Positions 7,930 to 16,913 of a stretch of 32,219 nt of DNA are shown here, one piece after another. Source of the stretch: Chitinophagaceae bacterium T5-Br10_B2g13 (lineage in GTDB: Bacteria; Bacteroidota; Rhodothermia; Balneolales; Balneolaceae); the NCBI GenBank assembly GCA_001564065.1, contig LKNA01000036.1, positions 1-32,219 on the forward strand, written 5' to 3'. The notes under the pieces are model-generated. The model did no database searches. It was not told the origin of the DNA and saw only the letters and a list, made by a program, of their open reading frames with translations. The translations under genes were made by a program, and so were the position numbers. Position 1 is the first letter of the stretch. The number at the start of each line of letters is the position of its first letter.

Positions 7930-7938
7930 CTTTAAAAA

Positions 7939-8745
7939 CTAAACCACAGTATCTCTCTGCTCGGCAGGAATAAACTCCTTAACGCGTTCTAGCAGCAGCT
8001 GATGAACCTCCGGATTTCCCGCGATAATACGCTGTCCAAAGAGCCAGTTATTTTCGCCGTTCCAGTCGGATATAACACCTCCCGCCTCCTGCACAATCAA
8101 AGACGCAGCGGCCACATCCCATGCGTGGAGTGAATACTCAAAAAAGCCGTCGAACCGGCCACACGCTACACAGCAGAGATCGAATGTTGCTGCTCCGGGA
8201 CGCCGAATACCCTGCAACTCCTCCATCAGATGTCTGAACAACTTCAGGTAGGGTTCAACAAGAGAGAGATCGTTATAAGGAAAACCGGTGCCTATAAATG
8301 CATCTCTCGGATTCGATGTTTTTGAAACTGAGATTTTTTCACCGTTCAGAAATGCTCCTTCTCCCGCAACTGCCGTAAACTCTTCGTTGCGGTTCACCTC
8401 AATCACCACACCCACTTGAGGCTTCTTATTTTCCCAGAGGGCAACGGAGACACAATAAACCGGAAAATCGTGCGCAAAGTTTGTGGTTCCGTCAATAGGA
8501 TCAACAATCCAGGTTCGGGCACTGCTTAGTTTTTCATGAGCTTCCGTCTCCTCAGCAAGTACTTCATCGGCCGGACAGTGCTCTTCAATGAAAGATAAAA
8601 TGTTTTTCTCTGTCTCCAGATCCGCATCCGTTACCAGATCGTGATGCCCCTTCTCGCGCGTATTCAGCTTTTTGGTTTGATGGCTTTTGATGGTTTCGAC
8701 ACCTCTTCGCGCGGCGTTCAGGGCAATCTTTAAATCCTTATTCAT
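7939..8745 (-). CDS. Inositol-1-monophosphatase family protein (SuhB-like)
   Basis: This 268-residue protein has the complete metal and substrate motifs of the lithium-sensitive sugar/inositol phosphatase family. These are 'DLVTDADLETE' (36-46), the acidic metal site 'LAEET' (63-67), 'WIVDPIDGTTNFAH' (79-92), and the closing 'HAWDVAAASLIVQEAGG' (207-223) with W209-D210. Enzymes of this type hydrolyse inositol monophosphate or related sugar phosphates in the cytoplasm with Mg2+. The exact substrate cannot be told from sequence. It lies 76 bases downstream of DNA primase on the same strand and may share its transcript. A second, HisN-like member of the same superfamily is at 21521-22291, which makes a histidinol role for this one less likely. 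Confidence 0.93.
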   Translation of the reverse strand: MNKDLKIALNAARRGVETIKSHQTKKLNTREKGHHDLVTDADLETEKNILSFIEEHCPADEVLAEETEAHEKLSSARTWIVDPIDGTTNFAHDFPVYCVSVALWENKKPQVGVVIEVNRNEEFTAVAGEGAFLNGEKISVSKTSNPRDAFIGTGFPYNDLSLVEPYLKLFRHLMEELQGIRRPGAATFDLCCVACGRFDGFFEYSLHAWDVAAASLIVQEAGGVISDWNGENNWLFGQRIIAGNPEVHQLLLERVKEFIPAEQRDTVV

Positions 8746-8821
8746 AAATATGTTGAATTACTGAATGATGAATTTTGAATGATAATCACATTTCTCAAGG
8801 CTCAAATCTCACATCTCAAAT

Positions 8822-10819
8822 CTACTTCTCTCCCTTCATCTTGTACTCAAACCGCCCGGATATTGTAGCTGAATCATCATTTCTTAAAAATTCCGGATCT
8901 TCATAAAGCTCATCGGCAGAAATTTTCTGAATGCGGGTAATCTCTTTTTGAAGTTTGGTCATGGTTTTCATCAGCTTCGACTTATCCTCCCCTTCGCTCT
9001 TTTTCATCCGCTCTGTCACTTCTCTGCGTTTTCTTTCCAGAAAATAGAGCCTCAGCGGTTTCATGGAGTATTTCGCTGTTTTAAATGGATTACGGTCTTT
9101 TTTAACATCATTGCCGGTTTTCTGAACATACTTTTCACTAACCGAATATCTCTCCAAAACAATATCACCAACCAACGTTGGGTACGGTTTTTCTCTGTTT
9201 GTATAGTGCTGAACCGTTACCTCTTTTTCCGATAGATGGCGCTTGATAATATCCTTATAAAACTCCCTGAGTTCATCATCTTCAAAATGATCATCAGCTA
9301 TGTTGTGCCCGATAAATTTGATCATTCTTTCTCCATACTGGAGCATCAGCCTGATGATCTCTTTTTCGTAGTGAGGCTTTTTCTTTTGAACCGTAGGAGA
9401 TTCAAGTTCCTGCTGTGGAAAAGGAGGCTCATCACCAATAGAGTGAGGAATCGGCGCCGATGGCTTCTGCTGCTTCCGGTCTTTATAACGATTTTGTTTT
9501 TTCTGTTCAGATACGATCTTCTCCAACAGCTGAAATAGCTCTCTGTCGCTTCCCTTCCGATATTTCTGGGTCTGTTGATGCAAATGCTGCACGTACACCT
9601 GCCGGTCCAGCTCTTCCGGAATCAGAGCAATACTTTCAAGAACAGATTTGATCGCCGCGGATCGATCTCCCGGGCTCTCCATTCGTCCCTCTTTCTCCGC
9701 CTTATGAATTGAGAACGTAACAAAGTCTTCCGCGTTTTTTTTCTTAAACTCCCTGAAGGAGTCTCTGCCAAACTGCTTCACAAAGGAATCGGGATCTTCG
9801 CCATCGGGAAGCTGCATTAAAAAGACTTCCATCCCCTGTTCCAGAGCGATATTCATCCCGCGCTCCATCGCTTTCTGTCCGGCACTGTCGGCATCGTAAA
9901 TCATCACGATCCGGTTACCATACCTCTGCAAAATCTTGATCTGTCCGGCGGTGAGAGATGTCCCGCTTGACGAAACCACATTCTTCACACCGTGCTGATG
10001 CATGGTAATCACATCCGTGTACCCCTCAACCAGAATGACTTCCCCCTCTTTGCGGATGTCATTTTTTGAAAAGTTTACACCATAAACCACTTCACTTTTG
10101 TTGTAAACAATGGTTTGAGCCGAATTCACATACTTCGCGGTTTTCTTATCCTCATCCAGAATTCGTCCCGCAAAGGCGATGACTTTTCCGGAGGGGTTGA
10201 AAATCGGAAACATAAGACGATCCCGGAATGTATCGTAAAATCCATCACCGCGATTGCTGGGTTTAACAAGATCCGCTTCGGCAAGATACTCTTCAGGTAT
10301 ACCTTCTTTCTCGGCCTCTTTTAAAAGCTGTGAATTTTTCGGAGCGTAACCCAGTCCAAATTTTCGGATAATGGATTTGTCATAACCCCGCTTTTTTAAA
10401 TATGCCCTGGCTTTTTCCGCATCTTCGGTTTCGAGCAGATGCCGGTAAAAGAAAAGTCCCGCATATTTCAGTGCATGATAAACACCCTCTCTTTTTTTAG
10501 TTCTCTCGTCATCTCCCTCAACGTGCTCATCCGGAATATCAATCCCGTAGCGGTCGGCCAGCGATCGAAGCGCCTCAGGGAAACCCACTCCCTCCATGGC
10601 CATCACAAAACTGAATACGTCACCGCTCTCACCGCACCCGAAGCATTTGTAAATCCCCATATTCGGGGTTACATGAAAAGAAGGTGTCTTTTCATTGTGA
10701 AACGGACAGAGCCCTACAAACCCGCTCCCGGACTTTTTGAGCTTTACGTAATCGCCAACAACCTCAACGATATCAGCCGTCTCGCGTATTTCTTCTTTTT
10801 TGTTTTCGGGTATCATCAT
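8822..10819 (-). CDS. dnaG: DNA primase
   Basis: This 665-residue protein makes RNA primers for replication. The N-terminal zinc ribbon has C38, H41, C59 and C62 ('CPFHNEKTPSF', 'CFGCGESGDVF'). The catalytic core shows 'FRDRLMFPI' (198-206) and the Toprim residues E266 ('VEGYTDV') and D309/D311 ('YDADSAG'). The region after about residue 430 is charged and Gln/Lys rich, then helical, fitting a divergent DnaB-helicase-binding domain. The length is in the normal range. ATGATG gives two adjacent possible starts (10819 or 10816). The gene is divergent from sucD and upstream of the IMPase-family gene on the same strand. Confidence 0.97.
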   Translation of the reverse strand: MMIPENKKEEIRETADIVEVVGDYVKLKKSGSGFVGLCPFHNEKTPSFHVTPNMGIYKCFGCGESGDVFSFVMAMEGVGFPEALRSLADRYGIDIPDEHVEGDDERTKKREGVYHALKYAGLFFYRHLLETEDAEKARAYLKKRGYDKSIIRKFGLGYAPKNSQLLKEAEKEGIPEEYLAEADLVKPSNRGDGFYDTFRDRLMFPIFNPSGKVIAFAGRILDEDKKTAKYVNSAQTIVYNKSEVVYGVNFSKNDIRKEGEVILVEGYTDVITMHQHGVKNVVSSSGTSLTAGQIKILQRYGNRIVMIYDADSAGQKAMERGMNIALEQGMEVFLMQLPDGEDPDSFVKQFGRDSFREFKKKNAEDFVTFSIHKAEKEGRMESPGDRSAAIKSVLESIALIPEELDRQVYVQHLHQQTQKYRKGSDRELFQLLEKIVSEQKKQNRYKDRKQQKPSAPIPHSIGDEPPFPQQELESPTVQKKKPHYEKEIIRLMLQYGERMIKFIGHNIADDHFEDDELREFYKDIIKRHLSEKEVTVQHYTNREKPYPTLVGDIVLERYSVSEKYVQKTGNDVKKDRNPFKTAKYSMKPLRLYFLERKRREVTERMKKSEGEDKSKLMKTMTKLQKEITRIQKISADELYEDPEFLRNDDSATISGRFEYKMKGEK

Positions 10820-11083
10820 AATGCAATTTGAAAATACAAAATTGAACAGACTAAATAAGACGAGAGTTTAAAATGGATAAGCGAATTGGCCCGGTGTTCG
10901 CTTTATACGCAAAAGCACTAAACGGATAACTACACTCCGCGAATCACTCACAGATAGATTATGATAAAGCAGATCATCGTTTTAACAAGATTTGTTAATA
11001 GCCCGCTTGGGAAAATCTGATCAATGATGGTATATTCAGGCATAGATTTTAAATCAAAATTACAAATCAAACTAACCTGATTC
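10820..11083. promoter_or_regulatory. Divergent spacer between dnaG and sucD
   Basis: This 264-base AT-rich spacer must hold the promoters of both divergent genes. A 7-bp stem AAGCGAA/TTCGCTT (10879-10885 with 10897-10903) is present. On the plus strand TTGG (11007-11010), 20 bases, then TATATTC (11031-11037) is a weak promoter candidate for sucD. No gene or RNA was recognised. Confidence 0.35.
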
Positions 11084-11950
11084 ATGAGTGTATTAGTTGG
11101 TAAAGATACCCGGCTTATTGTGCAGGGTTTTACAGGCAGTGAAGGGACATTTCATGCCGAGCAAATGATTGAATACGGTACAAATGTAGTTGGCGGTGTA
11201 ACACCAAAGAAAGGTGGCCAAAAGCATTTAGACCGACCCGTTTTTAACACTGTAGCAGATTCCGTTAATGAAGAAGGAGCAAACACTTCTGTAATCTTTG
11301 TTCCACCACCGTTTGCAGCGGATGCTATTATCGAGGCGGCTCAGGCCGGTATTAAAGTAATTATCTGTATCACTGAGGGAATTCCTGTTCAGGATATGGT
11401 TAAAGCAAAAACAGTTTGTGATCATCACGGAGCAACTCTGGTAGGTCCTAACTGCCCCGGTGTAATCACACCCGGCGAAGCTAAAGTTGGAATTATGCCG
11501 GCAATGATCTTCACACCCGGTAATGTAGGTCTGATTTCTCGATCCGGTACACTGACTTATGAAGCTGTTGATCAGCTAACAAAGGTCGGACTCGGACAGA
11601 GTACAGCTATCGGAATTGGCGGTGACCCCGTTATTGGAACTAATCACACTGATGCAGTTAAACTCTTCCAAGACGATCCGGATACTGATGCAATCGTATT
11701 GATTGGTGAAATTGGCGGATCAGCTGAAGAAGATGCTGCAGCCTATATCAAAGATAATGTAGATAAGCCTGTAGTGGCATTTATCGCCGGAAGCACAGCG
11801 CCTCCCGGACGACGAATGGGTCACGCCGGTGCAATTATCTCTGGTGGAAAAGGAGGTGCAGACGACAAGAAGAAAGCACTGAAAGATGCCGGAGTTACTG
11901 TTGCCGAAAGTCCTGCTGAAATCGGCGTTACACTGAAAGAGATTCTCTAA
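11084..11950 (+). CDS. sucD: Succinate-CoA ligase (ADP-forming) subunit alpha
   Basis: This 288-residue protein is the alpha subunit of succinyl-CoA synthetase, the substrate-level phosphorylation step of the TCA cycle. The CoA-binding Rossmann domain shows '[16 protein letters not shown]' and 'GGVTPKKGG'. The ligase domain has '[10 protein letters not shown]' (121-130), 'SRSGTLTYE' and the phosphohistidine motif '[14 protein letters not shown]' with H247. Length and motif order are normal. It is monocistronic, with a terminator 25 bases after the stop. The partner sucC is not in the window, a separation common in this part of the bacterial tree. Confidence 0.97.
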   Translation: MSVLVGKDTRLIVQGFTGSEGTFHAEQMIEYGTNVVGGVTPKKGGQKHLDRPVFNTVADSVNEEGANTSVIFVPPPFAADAIIEAAQAGIKVIICITEGIPVQDMVKAKTVCDHHGATLVGPNCPGVITPGEAKVGIMPAMIFTPGNVGLISRSGTLTYEAVDQLTKVGLGQSTAIGIGGDPVIGTNHTDAVKLFQDDPDTDAIVLIGEIGGSAEEDAAAYIKDNVDKPVVAFIAGSTAPPGRRMGHAGAIISGGKGGADDKKKALKDAGVTVAESPAEIGVTLKEIL

Positions 11951-11974
11951 ATCTTTTTCAGTTCTAAATGTTTT

Positions 11975-12011
11975 AAAAAGCCACTCTGAATTTTCAGGGT
12001 GGCTTTTTTTT
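11975..12011 (+). terminator. Intrinsic terminator of sucD
   Basis: AAAAAGCCACTCTGA (11975-11989) pairs with TCAGGGTGGCTTTTT (11994-12008) over 15 bp with one G-U and a 4-base loop. It is followed by further T. Confidence 0.95.
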
Positions 12012-12088
12012 CTGGGAACATAATTGCGCTTTCTCAGTTACGTAAAACAGACTAATTATTTAGCAACCTAGAAAATTTCTGTATTCAA

Positions 12089-12316
12089 ATGAAAACGATA
12101 CTCACCAGTATCTTACTGCTCATCTTATCTATTTTACTAGTCATCGGGTGTGAAGTTATCGAGAAGTCCATTCACGATGAGGATGTTTCGTTATCTGATT
12201 CCGAAACGGTTCAGGACAACAGATCAACCCAAAGCAATGATGAGTTTACCACGATCAAGTTGGATGAAGAGGAAAATATTCAGGAAAAAAAGAAGCAAAG
12301 CACAAGTGAATCCTGA
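12089..12316 (+). CDS. Small acidic lipoprotein, unknown function
   Basis: This 75-residue protein has a hydrophobic signal segment (residues 4-20) ending in the lipobox 'VIGC' with C21. The remaining 54 residues are polar and highly charged (Asp, Glu, Ser, Lys), with a 'EEENIQEKKK' stretch and no predicted fold. It looks like a lipid-anchored unstructured tail. It stands between the sucD terminator and its own terminator, so it is a separate unit. No family was recognised. Confidence 0.6.
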   Translation: MKTILTSILLLILSILLVIGCEVIEKSIHDEDVSLSDSETVQDNRSTQSNDEFTTIKLDEEENIQEKKKQSTSES

Positions 12317-12346
12317 CGTTTGACAATCGATCTGAGACATTTCTTT

Positions 12347-12383
12347 AGGCCGCTTATTAATAATTTAAGCGGCCTTTTCTTTT
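12347..12383 (+). terminator. Intrinsic terminator of the small lipoprotein gene
   Basis: AGGCCGCTTA (12347-12356) and TAAGCGGCCT (12366-12375) form a perfect 10-bp stem with a 9-base loop. TTTTC and further T follow on the plus strand. The minus strand has no T run, so it acts mainly for the plus-strand gene. Confidence 0.85.
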
Positions 12384-12389
12384 TACGAC

Positions 12390-13046
12390 CTACTCACTTT
12401 CATAACCCCAGGGAGCCGGTGGAGCTTCCACAGTTTGTGTTATATCAAATTCAATTCGAATTGAATGACCGTGTTTAGGCCAGTGAACTCCGTATGCGAA
12501 GGTTTCTTCATCCATAATATCCAGAAACCAGAAGTTATCTGAGCGCTGTGGAAGAATATCAGCGGTGTGTTCATCTGCCCAGAATATCTGGCGGGTTTCG
12601 AGTCCGGGTGAGGGGGCATCGCCTCCATATTGGGTGATCTGCTCTTCGCTGCCGTCCTCATTTCGATGGTCGTGTTTGAGCCTAAGCGTACCGCTCGCTT
12701 TGGTGAGCATCAAGTTTCGTGAATGATCATCATCCATGTGAAGAGAGATATGCGTAAGTGTTTCCGTACAGTTTCTTACATGAATCACAATTCTGTCTGC
12801 TGCCGAACCGTGATAGTAAGGTGTAGCATCAGCGAGTTGACCTCTGTAGGCATTACCACATAGTTGCTGAACATTATTCCAGAAAGCCAGCTGTTCAGAA
12901 GCTAAAGCCATCTCTTCAGCAGCTTCTTCCGGAGCGTATGCAAAATCGGTTTCGGGACCCTCGCTCCCGGTGCAGGCTGTAAATACAAAAAACAGAAGTG
13001 TACTAATGATCAAACTAGAAGCGGATAAATTAAATTTCATAATCAC
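12390..13046 (-). CDS. Lipoprotein, unknown function
   Basis: This 218-residue protein has a signal peptide and the lipobox 'FTAC' (C25 counting from the first Met; the start could also be Met 3, base 13040). The mature part opens with an Ala/Glu-rich helix ('APEEAAEEMALASEQLAFW'). It continues with 'LCGNAYRGQL' and a beta-rich region with many His, Asp and aromatic residues. It has no known catalytic motif. It resembles uncharacterised lipoproteins of marine Bacteroidota-like bacteria that share the 'CGNAYxG' phrase. It is convergent with the small lipoprotein gene and 181 bases downstream of the 2OG-oxygenase gene. Confidence 0.78.
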   Translation of the reverse strand: MIMKFNLSASSLIISTLLFFVFTACTGSEGPETDFAYAPEEAAEEMALASEQLAFWNNVQQLCGNAYRGQLADATPYYHGSAADRIVIHVRNCTETLTHISLHMDDDHSRNLMLTKASGTLRLKHDHRNEDGSEEQITQYGGDAPSPGLETRQIFWADEHTADILPQRSDNFWFLDIMDEETFAYGVHWPKHGHSIRIEFDITQTVEAPPAPWGYESE

Positions 13047-13227
13047 GTTTTTAAAGATCTAATTGGGGACTTAATTACCTGAGCATTCGATTCAAAATTG
13101 TGTAATCAAAAATGCTCTAATAATCCTTTCAATACAGATAATTTAAATGAACATTCGTAGCAATCCTCAATCGAACAGAGGTTAATATAGACGTATCTGC
13201 CAGAATAGAAAACCGGTAAAAAAGCTT

Positions 13228-13851
13228 TTAACCTAGCAAATACCCCACCGATTGAGGCTGATGCAGCAACCATCCGGTAAGACTGTAGCGCGGTACCTTT
13301 GTAGTGAGAACTTCATGTTCGATTGTATCGCTTTTAAAAAGAAGCATTCTCCTGGCAATCGGTTCCACCACAATTTCCTCACCATCTTTATAAATCACCA
13401 GTTCTCCCCCGTCTCCATTTTTCCAATGTTCATTCAGATAAATCAGAACCGTAATTTGCCGGTTCGAACGCTCATTGAACTGATCCAGGTGCCGATCGTA
13501 ATGGGAACCTTCAGGGTATTTAGCGATATGAAATTCTGATCCGGACAGGCTTAAAAAACAGTATCTCTTCAATTTTTGAATAAGCTCATCAATAAAATCA
13601 AATACGGGTTTGAGATCAGTATCACGGTTTTGATCTAGCCAGTGGATAAAATCTCCCCGAATGGATGACTTAATCTGAAACTCACCGGATGCACCAATAC
13701 CTGCTTTTTTGAGTCGATTATCCTCCTCTGCCCTACGGAAGAAATCCATGATCAACCTAAATTCATCAATTGATAGGAAATCATCAACAACTACAAAATC
13801 ATCCTCGGCGAGCTTATCAAACCGGTTTACCCAAATATCTTCCTGATCCAT
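13228..13851 (-). CDS. 2-oxoglutarate/Fe(II)-dependent oxygenase, prolyl 4-hydroxylase type
   Basis: This 207-residue protein has the double-stranded beta-helix core of P4H-like dioxygenases. Iron ligands are H121-x-D123 in 'YPEGSHYDRHLDQF' and H179 in 'DTIEHEV'. R188 in 'RYSLTGW' is placed to bind 2-oxoglutarate, and 'ITVLIYLNEHW..GDGGEL' is the usual strand pair. It is cytoplasmic, with no signal peptide. Bacterial members hydroxylate prolines in ribosomal proteins, elongation factor or other peptides, but the target here is unknown. It lies between glgC and a lipoprotein gene, all on the minus strand, with gaps over 100 bases, so operon membership is doubtful. Confidence 0.9.
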   Translation of the reverse strand: MDQEDIWVNRFDKLAEDDFVVVDDFLSIDEFRLIMDFFRRAEEDNRLKKAGIGASGEFQIKSSIRGDFIHWLDQNRDTDLKPVFDFIDELIQKLKRYCFLSLSGSEFHIAKYPEGSHYDRHLDQFNERSNRQITVLIYLNEHWKNGDGGELVIYKDGEEIVVEPIARRMLLFKSDTIEHEVLTTKVPRYSLTGWLLHQPQSVGYLLG

Positions 13852-13974
13852 GATGAATATTTATCTGTTTAGTAACGATGCATTTTTGATGAGTGAAAAT
13901 GCATATTACGCAGTTCACCAAATAGAGTAAATATTCCCTAAGAAAATATTTTAGTAGCTATTCTGTAATCGGAG

Positions 13975-15246
13975 TTAAATACTGAAACCGTCGGGGATTA
14001 CAGTACCTTTAGGAACGATGACGATCCCATCCACTACATGATAGTTCTCATATTCACCATCTTCCAGATGCGATCCGCCTACAATGCGAACATCATTACC
14101 AATCCGTACATTTTTATCAACAATGGCGTGGCTGATGTAGCAGCGCTGACCGATACCCATTAACGGCATATCTCTGCTTTGCTTGTTCAGGTCATCCGGT
14201 GTAGGGAAGTTGTCATTACCCATTACAATAGATGATTCGATTGTGGTTCCCTTCCCAATTCTTGATCTAATTCCAATCACAGATTTTTCAATGCGGCTGG
14301 CCTCAATAATACAGCCTTCACCAATAATCACCCGCTCAAGGTTGGTTCCTGTAAGTTTTGAAGTAGGAAGAAGGCGAGCCCTGGTGTAGATCAGCCGCTC
14401 GTTGTCGTAAAGGTTAAACTTAGGCAGCGTTTCTGTAAGGGCAAGGTTTGCTTCAAAAAATGAGGAGATTGTTCCAATGTCTGTCCAGTATCCAATAAAC
14501 GGATAGCTGTTTACCTTGGCTCCTTCGTCAATTGCCTTTGGAATAATCTCTTTTCCAAAATCTGTTGCTTCCGGATTTTCCTCAAACAGCCTGTTCAGGT
14601 CATCTTTGTTAAAAACATATATGCCCATAGATGCCAGATAAACTTTACCATCCTTTTTTAATTCGGGAGTAGTTTCCGACTTCCACTTTGACAGTTCTTC
14701 GGGTTCAGGTTTTTCAACAAAAGAGTCGATATGGCCATCTTTATTGGTTTTCATAATACCAAAACCGGGAGCGTCATTGGCATCCACAGGAATGGTAGCT
14801 ACAGTCAGATTTGCACCCTGCTCTTTGTGATCTTTAATCAGCTTGTCGTAGTCCATTTGATAGAGCTGATCGCCTGACAAAATAAGCACATAATCATACT
14901 CGTGGTTGGCCAGATGGTGAATAGACTGCCTTACCGCATCTGCCGTACCCTGAAACCAGTTACTGCTCTTCGGAGTCTGTTCAGCTGCCAGGATATCCAC
15001 AAAACCGTGAGAAAATGAATCGAAATTGTAAGTGTTTTTAATGTGTCTGTTCAGGGATGCGGAATTGAACTGGGTGAGGACAAATATTTTTCGAATTCCT
15101 GAGTTGAGACAGTTTGAAATGGGAATATCAACCAACCTGTACTTACCGGCTATAGGAACGGCCGGTTTGCTTCTGTGATATGTAAGCGGATGCAGACGGG
15201 TACCTCTCCCCCCTCCCAAAATAATAGCAATTGTTTTCTGTTTCAT
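13975..15246 (-). CDS. glgC: Glucose-1-phosphate adenylyltransferase
   Basis: This 423-residue protein makes ADP-glucose from glucose-1-phosphate and ATP, the committed step of glycogen synthesis. The nucleotidyl-transferase domain has 'GGGRGTRLHPLT' (11-22), 'SGDQLYQMDY' (124-133), 'GFGIMK' (161-166), 'EKP' (178-180) and 'YWTDIGT' (253-259). A left-handed beta-helix follows from about residue 300 ('VIGIRSRIGKGTTIESS'). The length is normal. It starts 15 bases after the stop of glgA on the same strand, forming a glgA-glgC operon. Family enzymes are allosterically controlled, but effector residues cannot be assigned here. Confidence 0.97.
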   Translation of the reverse strand: MKQKTIAIILGGGRGTRLHPLTYHRSKPAVPIAGKYRLVDIPISNCLNSGIRKIFVLTQFNSASLNRHIKNTYNFDSFSHGFVDILAAEQTPKSSNWFQGTADAVRQSIHHLANHEYDYVLILSGDQLYQMDYDKLIKDHKEQGANLTVATIPVDANDAPGFGIMKTNKDGHIDSFVEKPEPEELSKWKSETTPELKKDGKVYLASMGIYVFNKDDLNRLFEENPEATDFGKEIIPKAIDEGAKVNSYPFIGYWTDIGTISSFFEANLALTETLPKFNLYDNERLIYTRARLLPTSKLTGTNLERVIIGEGCIIEASRIEKSVIGIRSRIGKGTTIESSIVMGNDNFPTPDDLNKQSRDMPLMGIGQRCYISHAIVDKNVRIGNDVRIVGGSHLEDGEYENYHVVDGIVIVPKGTVIPDGFSI

Positions 15247-15261
15247 GGTAATACCCTGTTA

Positions 15262-16692
15262 TTATTTAATCAGTGAGCGATATAGTTTAACGTAATTTTC
15301 TGATGAACTTTTCCAGGAGCAGTCTAATGACATTACTTCCCTTATCTTCTTATTAAATAACTGTTTTTTGTCAAATAGTTCCACTGCTCTTTCAACTGCT
15401 TCAACAGCCTGATCAAGATCAAACTCATCAAAAACCAAACCATAACCATTTTCATCGATATCAATCACCGTATCGGCCAAGCCACCTGTTTTCCTGACTA
15501 CAGGAATTGTGCCGTAACGCATGGCGTAAAGCTGATTAAGTCCGCAAGGCTCAACTCTGGACGGCATCAGTAAAAAATCACTGCCGGCATAAATTTGATG
15601 GGCAAGTTTCTCATTGTACTCCAGACGCGTATCAAAATACCCGACATATTCGCTTTGCAATCCCTCAAAAATTTGATGAAGACCGGGATCTCCGGTTCCC
15701 AAAACCAGAAATGATGCAGGAATCCCTTTTTGATGGCAGGATTCAATCAACTTCGGCAGAAGGTCGGCTCCTTTTTCTCTCACCAGCCTGCCAATAAAGG
15801 AGAACAAGGGTCGATCATGATCAATTGGAAACTCTTTACATAAATATGTTTTATTTCTCTTCTTCCCTTTTTTAACATCTTTTTTAGAGTAGTGATCGGA
15901 AATAAACGGATCGGTAGCAGGGTTCCAGACATCCGAGTCAATTCCGTTTACTATTCCGGCTGTTTTTTGCTGTTCATGGCGAAGGAGTTGCTCCAGACCG
16001 TGGCAATATTCCAGAAGTTCTTCCATATACCCTTCCGATACGGTAGTTACCTTCCACGCTGATTTGATTCCCGCTGCCAAAGAGTTCAGGTTACCATCCC
16101 AATCCAACAGTCCGATTTTCTCAAGATTAAATGCCGGAAGGAGTTCATAATCCTCTCGATCGTATCTTCCCTGGTACTCACCGTTGTGAATTGTAAGCAC
16201 GGATGGAATCTCCCGAAACACCTCAAACCTGAATGCTTGACTCATCATGAAAGGCACAAGTCCGGTGTGATGGTCGTGTGCGTGAACCACATCCGGTTTA
16301 AAATCAAAATTCTTGAGCCACTCTAAAGCGGCTATCTGAAAACTGAAAAATCTCTCTTTTTCATCCCAGTATGCGTGACCTGACCAGGGATCGATATAGA
16401 TACCCGGACGATCAAACCGGCCGGGAATGTCCACAGCATAAAGATCAAAATCTTTGTTGTCCTCTATTTTAAAAACCCTGAAGTAGAACCAGTCATCATA
16501 GAACGGAGCCTGCCCCTCATAAACCTGTGTCTTTTTAGTCTCTATCAGCTTATTGTTGTGATAATAAGGAAGAACTACCAGGCAGTTATGGCCAATTTGA
16601 TTTAAATATTTAGGTAATGCCCCTACTACATCTCCGAGTCCACCTGCTTTGGCATAAGGATAGCACTCAGCAGAAATGTGTACTATTTTCAT
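15262..16692 (-). CDS. glgA: Glycogen synthase (ADP-glucose)
   Basis: This 476-residue GT5-family glycosyltransferase extends alpha-1,4-glucan chains from ADP-glucose. The N-terminal domain carries the sugar-nucleotide motif 'KAGGLGDVVGALPK' (15-28) and 'VVHAHDHHTG' (135-144). The C-terminal GT-B domain has 'FIGRLVREKGAD' and 'SRVEPCGLNQLYAMRYG' with E381, then 'KTGGLADTV'. The start 'MKIVHISAECYPYAKAGG' is classical. It is the first gene of the glgA-glgC unit. No branching or debranching enzyme is in the window. The 221-base spacer upstream is shared with the divergent ABC transporter genes. Confidence 0.97.
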   Translation of the reverse strand: MKIVHISAECYPYAKAGGLGDVVGALPKYLNQIGHNCLVVLPYYHNNKLIETKKTQVYEGQAPFYDDWFYFRVFKIEDNKDFDLYAVDIPGRFDRPGIYIDPWSGHAYWDEKERFFSFQIAALEWLKNFDFKPDVVHAHDHHTGLVPFMMSQAFRFEVFREIPSVLTIHNGEYQGRYDREDYELLPAFNLEKIGLLDWDGNLNSLAAGIKSAWKVTTVSEGYMEELLEYCHGLEQLLRHEQQKTAGIVNGIDSDVWNPATDPFISDHYSKKDVKKGKKRNKTYLCKEFPIDHDRPLFSFIGRLVREKGADLLPKLIESCHQKGIPASFLVLGTGDPGLHQIFEGLQSEYVGYFDTRLEYNEKLAHQIYAGSDFLLMPSRVEPCGLNQLYAMRYGTIPVVRKTGGLADTVIDIDENGYGLVFDEFDLDQAVEAVERAVELFDKKQLFNKKIREVMSLDCSWKSSSENYVKLYRSLIK

Positions 16693-16913
16693 ATATAAAT
16701 TTTGAAACTATTAAAATAAACGCCCGTAATGTTTGCTTTCTTTGAATTAAGAAAATAAAATCAGATCTGCAATCTTATTACAGATTAACAACCAAGCATT
16801 AATAAATGATGAACTTTAATTCGTATTTCGGATTTTTTTCCGCCCTTCGGTTTTTTTAGAGTATTCTAAATGCTATCATCATTGAAAATCAATCCTTTAA
16901 TTATTCAATTTAA
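16693..16913. promoter_or_regulatory. Divergent spacer between glgA and the ABC exporter genes
   Basis: This 221-base AT-rich spacer has no gene. It must hold promoters for both directions, but no box pair stands out. Two T runs separated by CCGCCCTTCGG (16834-16857) are the only notable composition; the 3-bp stem is too weak to call a terminator. Confidence 0.35.

Larger units (their letters stand above)
7535..7938. other. Gene-free spacer with hairpins and CCGTCAG palindromes
   Basis: About 400 bases between convergent units hold no credible gene. Visible are a nested hairpin (CCCCGA/TCGGGG at 7586-7601 inside CCCCT/AGGGG at 7573-7608), a terminator at 7667-7704, and three palindromes with the CCGTCAG core. 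There is also a 9-bp inverted repeat CCTGACAGC (7776-7784) / GCTGTCAGG (7842-7850), with a related ACGCTGACAG near 7807 between its arms. This density of dyad symmetry is far above that of the other spacers in the window. Confidence 0.6.

Noticed and set aside
8746..8821. Short direct repeats (TCAAATCT-like and GAATGATGAAT-like) as a CRISPR or satellite
   Set aside because: Units are under 12 bases, irregular and without spacers of uniform length.
11084..11950. sucD without sucC as a sign of gene loss or transfer
   Set aside because: Separate sucC and sucD loci are usual in this part of the bacterial tree, and the gene is full length with all motifs.
16829..16858. T runs around CCGCCCTTCGG as a terminator
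   Set aside because: The stem has only three base pairs and lies upstream of the exporter genes, where a terminator would serve no visible transcript.
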